Shown here piece by piece: positions 57,631 to 64,000 of a stretch of DNA of 64,000 nucleotides. Origin of the DNA: Methylomarinum sp965277025 (GTDB lineage Bacteria > Pseudomonadota > Gammaproteobacteria > Methylococcales > Methylomonadaceae); assembly GCA_965277025.1 (NCBI GenBank), contig OZ255706.1, positions 3,472,001 to 3,536,000 of the forward strand, in the 5' to 3' direction. The translations under genes were made by a program, and so were the position numbers. The notes beneath the pieces are model-generated. The model was given only the letters and a program-made list of their open reading frames with translations. It had not been told where the DNA came from and made no database searches. Numbering within the stretch: position 1 is the stretch's first letter; the number at the start of each line of letters is the position of its first letter.

Positions 57631-58488
57631 ATGAGAAACGAATTAACATTACCAGCCAACTTATCAGTTGGCACATTTGATTCCTATGTTAATGCAATTG
57701 CTCAGCTGCCCAAATTATCAGCTGATGAGGAGCGTCAACTGGCTTTCAAATACAGAGAAGAAGGTGATCTTGACGCGGCTAAAGAACTGGTTCTATCGAA
57801 CTTGCGCTTTGTTGTACATATCGCCCGTGGCTATAGCGGTTATGGTTTACCGTTGGCCGATATTGTCCAGGAAGGCAATATCGGCTTGATGAAGGCAGTC
57901 AAACGTTTTGACCCAACAATGGGCATTCGTCTGGTCTCTTTCGCCGTTCATTGGATAAAAGCCGAAATACATGAATTTGTTATCAAAAACTGGCGCATTG
58001 TCAAAGTCGCCACAACCAAAGCACAACGCAAGCTGTTCTTTAACTTGCGTAAAGCAAAAAAACATTTAGGCTGGCTGACCAAAGACGAAGCCGAACACTT
58101 GGCAGAAGACCTGTCAGTCGATCTTAAAACCGTCTACGAAATGGAAACGCGCCTGGATGGCAATGATATGGCATTTGATCGTCCGATGGATGATTCATCA
58201 GATGATAATAATTACGCGCCTGTTAACTATCTGGAACAGCACCAGGCCGACCCGGCTTTATTGCTGGAACAAAATGACTGGCAGGACCATGAGGTAGAGC
58301 TGCTGACAAAAGCCCTGTCAGAACTGGATGAGCGTAGCCGCGATATATTGGCCAGCCGCTGGCTTTCAGACAAAAAAGCCACTTTGCATGAATTGGCTGA
58401 GCGCTACAATGTTTCGGCTGAACGCATTCGCCAACTGGAAAAGAATGCAATGAAAAAAATAAAAGCCAATGTCGTTTTAGCCGCTTAA
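57631..58488 (+). CDS. rpoH: RNA polymerase heat-shock sigma factor RpoH (sigma-32)
   Basis: 285 residues from ATG behind GGAGG. Sigma-70 region 2 (LRFVVHIARGYSGYGLPLAD, FDPTMGIRLVSFAVHWIKAEI), the RpoH box QRKLFFNLRKAK, and region 4 with ATLHELAERYNVSAERIRQL. It directs transcription of heat-shock genes. A CIRCE operator precedes it, so HrcA should repress rpoH itself, linking the two heat-shock circuits. It is followed by tRNA-Leu. Confidence 0.95.
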   Translation: MRNELTLPANLSVGTFDSYVNAIAQLPKLSADEERQLAFKYREEGDLDAAKELVLSNLRFVVHIARGYSGYGLPLADIVQEGNIGLMKAVKRFDPTMGIRLVSFAVHWIKAEIHEFVIKNWRIVKVATTKAQRKLFFNLRKAKKHLGWLTKDEAEHLAEDLSVDLKTVYEMETRLDGNDMAFDRPMDDSSDDNNYAPVNYLEQHQADPALLLEQNDWQDHEVELLTKALSELDERSRDILASRWLSDKKATLHELAERYNVSAERIRQLEKNAMKKIKANVVLAA

Positions 58489-58545
58489 TGTAAGCGACAA
58501 AAAGACTTGCCAAACACAGAAATAGCATTATAATACTCAGCTCCT

Positions 58546-58632
58546 GCCGAGGTGGTGAAACTGGTAGACACGCTGGATTCAAAATCCAGTTCCTTCACGG
58601 GAGTGCCGGTTCGATTCCGGCCCTCGGTACCA
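58546..58632 (+). tRNA. tRNA-Leu (anticodon CAA)
   Basis: 87 nt. Acceptor GCCGAGG pairs with CCTCGGT, followed by A and an encoded CCA. The anticodon stem CTGGA/TCCAG holds loop TTCAAAA, giving anticodon CAA (reads TTG). The long variable arm (TTCCTTCACGGGAG) is typical of leucine tRNAs, and the T arm is CCGGTTCGATTCCGG. Confidence 0.96.
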
Positions 58633-58638
58633 AAGATT

Positions 58639-58673
58639 AAAAAAGGCCTTACTTTCGAGTAAGGCCTTTTTTA
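58639..58673 (+). terminator. Rho-independent terminator after tRNA-Leu
   Basis: AAAAGGCCTTACT-TTCG-AGTAAGGCCTTTT forms a strong stem with a stable UUCG-type loop and a T tract. It separates the rpoH/tRNA transcripts from the CRISPR array. Bases 58674-58740 contain no gene. Confidence 0.92.
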
Positions 58674-58740
58674 TTGCCCGAAACATCTCCCCTCTTCTGA
58701 CAAGCAACTTCTTCATCAACGCCTCACCAATTGATTCGCA

Positions 58741-61700
58741 ATCTTAAACTGCCTGTGCGGCAGTGAACAAATACATGCGCCGCGCTCTTTGATTTACCCA
58801 TTTCTAAGCTGCCTGTGCGGCAGTGAACAGTCCGGACAACACCGGCCGATTTTTCAACGTTTTCTAAGCTGCCTGTGCGGCAGTGAACAGTCCGGACAAC
58901 ACCGGCCGATTTTTCAACGTTTTCTAAGCTGCCTGTGCGGCAGTGAACGGGGTGGTGAGTATTACATCGGGAGAGGTGATTTTCTAAGCTGCCTGTGCGG
59001 CAGTGAACATTGCCAGCAGGGCCGCCGAGACCGCGCTGCTTTTCTAAGCTGCCTGTGCGGCAGTGAACATATCCGGATTAACAAGGTTCATTCATTCCTT
59101 TTTCTAAGCTGCCTGTGCGGCAGTGAACTGTTCTGGTCCAGTTGTTCAGACGTGTATTCTTTTCTAAGCTGCCTGTGCGGCAGTGAACGTCTGCAACGCG
59201 CTGCTCAATCTCGACATTACTTTCTAAGCTGCCTGTGCGGCAGTGAACGCCAACAACAACAATGCACGGCACCTCACCGATTTCTAAGCTGCCTGTGCGG
59301 CAGTGAACTGTAGCCATCCCCGCGTGCGGTGGTGACTTCATTTCTAAGCTGCCTGTGCGGCAGTGAACACAACTACCGTATCCCTCTTGGTAGCTTCTCT
59401 TTTCTAAGCTGCCTGTGCGGCAGTGAACACAGCGCGCGGAAAACGGAGAGCTCAACGGCTTTTCTAAGCTGCCTGTGCGGCAGTGAACAGCGTGTTTGTC
59501 GTTCACGCTCTGTATCAGATTTTCTAAGCTGCCTGTGCGGCAGTGAACGCCCGTAAAGGCGCATGTAAGCACCCTCTTTTTTTCTAAGCTGCCTGTGCGG
59601 CAGTGAACGGGAGATAAAAGCGACCTGACCACACTGGTGTTTTCTAAGCTGCCTGTGCGGCAGTGAACCTCAGGCAATTCTTTGTCAGATGCTGCTGCGT
59701 TTTCTAAGCTGCCTGTGCGGCAGTGAACACCGACAAGTTGCCGCTGAGCCGCTAATCAAATTTCTAAGCTGCCTGTGCGGCAGTGAACAGAGTATGATTC
59801 TGTGTATTTTGCAAGTTGTATTTCTAAGCTGCCTGTGCGGCAGTGAACTTCTGCTATCATTCATGATTTTTTATTATTTATTTCTAAGCTGCCTGTGCGG
59901 CAGTGAACTAGATATTCATACCAGTACAGAGTCCTGGGGATTTCTAAGCTGCCTGTGCGGCAGTGAACACTCCGGCACATCGATATTGCGCACCTGATTC
60001 TTTCTAAGCTGCCTGTGCGGCAGTGAACGAGAAAAAAATAATGCTGAGCGCAAATTACGGTTTCTAAGCTGCCTGTGCGGCAGTGAACTAGCGGTGATTG
60101 ACGAAGCTGGTGAGTACATTTTTCTAAGCTGCCTGTGCGGCAGTGAACTTGGGGCTATCGATGAAAATTCTTTCGCTGTCTTTCTAAGCTGCCTGTGCGG
60201 CAGTGAACATGAAATTGTCTAACTCACAAACACAAGCTCTTTTCTAAGCTGCCTGTGCGGCAGTGAACCCGGTAGGCGGAAGGTGGCATGACGACTCACT
60301 TTTCTAAGCTGCCTGTGCGGCAGTGAACATATATTTTTTGAACAATCTGCGGTGCGCATCTTTCTAAGCTGCCTGTGCGGCAGTGAACGCGAAGGGAATC
60401 TGGCGTTCAAACCGGTCACATTTCTAAGCTGCCTGTGCGGCAGTGAACGTATAGTCATGTATGACGGCTACGAGCACAATTTTCTAAGCTGCCTGTGCGG
60501 CAGTGAACTGCCTCCATGCCAGAAAAGCAATGTAATTGCTTTTCTAAGCTGCCTGTGCGGCAGTGAACAAGGTAGAGCATTTTATCTGCAAGAAAAGTCA
60601 TTTCTAAGCTGCCTGTGCGGCAGTGAACAAATATTGGCTTGTGCCTGCACGCCTGCTTCATTTCTAAGCTGCCTGTGCGGCAGTGAACTGTGGGATGCAG
60701 ATACAGTTCTCATGCCAAACTTTCTAAGCTGCCTGTGCGGCAGTGAACTTTATTATTCAGCATTCCTGCTGTGTGTAATATTTCTAAGCTGCCTGTGCGG
60801 CAGTGAACCCGTTTTTGCTGCAGGACGATAGACTAGACGCTTTCTAAGCTGCCTGTGCGGCAGTGAACAATTACGGGAGCTAACGTAGCGATTGCTGATT
60901 TTTCTAAGCTGCCTGTGCGGCAGTGAACTTGGTGTCCAGCGGATTTACCCGGCAAACCTTTTTCTAAGCTGCCTGTGCGGCAGTGAACCCGCCGTTGTAT
61001 ACCTTTGTCCAGTTGCCCTTTTTCTAAGCTGCCTGTGCGGCAGTGAACTATAAATGAAATTCACGTCGATGAAAAATTAATTTCTAAGCTGCCTGTGCGG
61101 CAGTGAACTGAGTCGTACATTCGAGTACTCGCGTGGGACTTTTCTAAGCTGCCTGTGCGGCAGTGAACTCCTGTGCGAATCGCTGCCGGCCTGTCTCACA
61201 TTTCTAAGCTGCCTGTGCGGCAGTGAACGATTGCTTGCTGCAGAAAATAACGCAATTACATTTCTAAGCTGCCTGTGCGGCAGTGAACTATGTTCGTGTG
61301 AACAAGATTCATTCATTTCTTTTCTAAGCTGCCTGTGCGGCAGTGAACTCGTGAAAAACGAGCATCAACTCGTCATCGCTTTTCTAAGCTGCCTGTGCGG
61401 CAGTGAACAAAACAAGCCTGAAGAAATTGCAATTATTGAATTTCTAAGCTGCCTGTGCGGCAGTGAACCGATGAAAAATCAGGCCGGTGTCGATGAAAAT
61501 TTTCTAAGCTGCCTGTGCGGCAGTGAACACAACGAAATCGTTCATTAGTGATTTTTTTCTTTTCTAAGCTGCCTGTGCGGCAGTGAACTCATGTTTTTCC
61601 ATCTTTTGATCGCGAATTCATTTCTAAGCTGCCTGTGCGGCAGTGAACGAACCGAAACCGCTCGAGGCCCAGTCGCCAAATTTCTAAGCTGCCTGTGCGG

Positions 61701-64000
61701 CAGTGAACGGTCAGAGATGTCAAACTCGCCGGAACCCGTCTTTCTAAGCTGCCTGTGCGGCAGTGAACGATATAAAAATAATAATGCAAGAAAAACATCC
61801 TTTCTAAGCTGCCTGTGCGGCAGTGAACTAAACATACAGAATATCCGGATGACCTGTACTTTTCTAAGCTGCCTGTGCGGCAGTGAACGTACTGAATAAA
61901 ATCGCTGTGAGGGCGTTTTTTTTCTAAGCTGCCTGTGCGGCAGTGAACGCAGAATCAAGAAGGGTTATCGACTGACCAAATTTCTAAGCTGCCTGTGCGG
62001 CAGTGAACGCCCCCAATCCGGGCAGAAGTACTTTACACGTTTTCTAAGCTGCCTGTGCGGCAGTGAACTCCGCGTAGCTTTGAGAATTCCCTTTTGTGTA
62101 TTTCTAAGCTGCCTGTGCGGCAGTGAACACATGAAGTTTGTAAGATGGCTCGGCGCATTTTTTCTAAGCTGCCTGTGCGGCAGTGAACCTTTCGTCCCCC
62201 CTGTGTATGAAACGTTATATTTTCTAAGCTGCCTGTGCGGCAGTGAACGTACGGATGGAAAAGCGGGGCCGGGCACTTATTTTCTAAGCTGCCTGTGCGG
62301 CAGTGAACCGGCACTGCGATTGATATGCCACCTGCCGGTTTTTCTAAGCTGCCTGTGCGGCAGTGAACTGCGGGTTCAATATTACCCCATCTGCTGATCC
62401 TTTCTAAGCTGCCTGTGCGGCAGTGAACATCGCGAGTAGCGCCGCGCTGACCGCCTCACTTTTCTAAGCTGCCTGTGCGGCAGTGAACATAATCAGATAT
62501 GAGGGAACCACGATGGCTGATTTCTAAGCTGCCTGTGTGGCAGTGAACAAAAATGATCGTTATGCGAGACTAATGGAGCTTTTCTAAGCTGCCTGTGCGG
62601 CAGTGAACCGCACAAGATGCTGTCAGTGTCGCAATAAAGCTTTCTAAGCTGCCTGTGCGGCAGTGAACATGCTGGCAAACATGTTTGAAAGGCTGAAGGC
62701 TTTCTAAGCTGCCTGTGCGGCAGTGAACTACGCGCATATCTGGGAGGGGGCGTACTGGACTTTCTAAGCTGCCTGTGCGGCAGTGAACTATGCGCTCGAT
62801 GTCCTGAAATGCCGGTTCCCTTTCTAAGCTGCCTGTGCGGCAGTGAACGACTAAAAAACAGCATCACACACAACGTCAACTTTCTAAGCTGCCTGTGCGG
62901 CAGTGAACTGTTTTGCCAGCCGCGCGGTCTCCAGCTGCGCTTTCTAAGCTGCCTGTGCGGCAGTGAACGACATCTTGTCGATATAGCAGTAAGTCGATTC
63001 TTTCTAAGCTGCCTGTGCGGCAGTGAACTTCTTCCGCGTCGTCTATTTCAATATGCACATTTTCTAAGCTGCCTGTGCGGCAGTGAACGCGAGTTTGACA
63101 TATCGGATCTGCCCCGCTCATTTCTAAGCTGCCTGTGCGGCAGTGAACCCCTGACTCTACAGAACCTGACTCTACAGATCTTTCTAAGCTGCCTGTGCGG
63201 CAGTGAACTTCATCAGACGAGGCCAGAGCGGCTATGGACTTTTCTAAGCTGCCTGTGCGGCAGTGAACTTTTGGCGCGTGTTATCGCGGCAACTGCTCAC
63301 TTTCTAAGCTGCCTGTGCGGCAGTGAACTGGTTCCCTCTTGCCTGCTGGTACCACTAAACTTTCTAAGCTGCCTGTGCGGCAGTGAACGAATTCCCGTTG
63401 CACGATAAACCTTATACAGATTTCTAAGCTGCCTGTGCGGCAGTGAACAACTCCATAAGCTTATCCATCCCGCACTCTTTTTTCTAAGCTGCCTGTGCGG
63501 CAGTGAACGTTCAGCGCTATTATCACAGTTACCAATGAGCTTTCTAAGCTGCCTGTGCGGCAGTGAACAAATACTAGGCCTGGACAACAACACGGTTGTT
63601 TTTCTAAGCTGCCTGTGCGGCAGTGAACTCTGGGACGGCCCGTATTTCGGCGCCGACTGGTTTCTAAGCTGCCTGTGCGGCAGTGAACTGTTTTCTCGCT
63701 CCACCCTCCCTGCGTTTTCATTTCTAAGCTGCCTGTGCGGCAGTGAACTCCTAAATTGAGCGCGGTTGCAATCAAGTACATTTCTAAGCTGCCTGTGCGG
63801 CAGTGAACAGCTGGTTCAGCTCACCGACGTGGCCGGTGTCTTTCTAAGCTGCCTGTGCGGCAGTGAACCGAAACTTGGCGTTCCTGTTGCGTCAAAACTT
63901 TTTCTAAGCTGCCTGTGCGGCAGTGAACGTTTTTATAATGAGGAGAGACGATGAGAATTATTTCTAAGCTGCCTGTGCGGCAGTGAACTACGACGGAAAG
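58741..64000 (-). CRISPR. Type I-F CRISPR array, 88 repeats, continues past window edge
   Basis: Repeats of 28 bp begin at 58741 and then every 60 bases from 58801 to 63961; all 87 complete spacers are 32 bp. The typical repeat begins TTTCTAAGCTGCC and ends GGCAGTGAAC on the plus strand, with stem CTGCC/GGCAG. On the minus strand it begins GTTCACTGCC and ends CTTAGAAA, the orientation and 8-nt handle of type I-F crRNAs processed by Cas6f. The first repeat (58741-58768, starting ATCTTAAACT) is degenerate, marking the trailer end. The leader and cas genes are therefore expected to the right of the window. Spacers 2 and 3 are identical. Confidence 0.98.

Noticed and set aside
58789..63954. Long open frames across the CRISPR array encoding repeated FLSCLCGSE or SLPHRQLRK peptides on both strands
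   Set aside because: They are translations of the 28-bp repeats; because the period (60) is a multiple of three, repeats stay in frame and look like a repeat protein.

Overview
The window looks like the chromosome of a gammaproteobacterium. The evidence is an HflD homologue, a gamma-type RpoH, MutM and a type I-F CRISPR array; a methanotroph-like (Methylococcales) host is possible but only an inference. It is an accessory, metal-resistance-rich region saturated with insertion sequences (IS), followed from about 51 kb by more ordinary housekeeping genes and then by a very long CRISPR array.

Layout. 0-6.2 kb: end of a BrnA-like antitoxin gene, a TolC-family gene broken by an in-frame TAG, a divergent EmrA/EmrB-type drug exporter with a nuclease-like protein, and an HDOD gene also broken by TAG. 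6.2-18.5 kb: an IS4-type element, an IS5-type element, an IS3 remnant, then the remains of an integron (two attI-like sites, an attC-like site, a truncated integrase) whose cassette carries an ATPase + DUF4435 pair resembling the PARIS anti-phage system. Next come a 1,621-bp tandem duplication carrying IS110, an IS1595 remnant and an IS630 element. 18.5-24 kb: a CzcBA-type heavy-metal efflux operon. 24-29 kb: a second IS5-type copy and a copper P-type ATPase gene broken by an IS and a TGA codon. 29-30.7 kb: about 175-bp tandem repeats and a PIN toxin/antitoxin pair. 30.7-46.6 kb: a CusCBA-type copper efflux operon, wrecked by IS elements. cusA contains an IS21 element that itself contains an IS66 (containing an IS701-like element) and an IS4 copy (containing an IS1380); cusC contains a second IS66. 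46.6-51 kb: another IS701-like copy, a small periplasmic-looking protein, and an intact CopA-CopZ pair. 51-58.7 kb: an EAL-HDOD gene inactivated by a frameshift and a small MITE, then rhodanese, hflD, an ABC-2/Gld-type exporter, mutM, rpoH with a perfect CIRCE operator, and tRNA-Leu(CAA) with a terminator. 58.7-64 kb: a type I-F CRISPR array of 88 repeats running off the right edge, transcribed on the minus strand with the leader beyond the window.

How it fits together. The metal genes form three partly redundant export routes: CzcBA, CusCBA and P-type ATPases with a chaperone. Cus and one P-type ATPase have decayed while CzcBA and CopA/CopZ are intact. Defence is layered: the PARIS-like cassette, two toxin-antitoxin remnants or modules, and CRISPR. 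Nearly every IS insertion still has its target-site duplication, so the order of events can be read directly. The most interesting items are the integron-borne PARIS-like cassette, the nested IS stack, the CIRCE-controlled rpoH, the MITE derived from the resident IS5-type element, and spacer pairs suggesting repeated targeting of the same phage genes.
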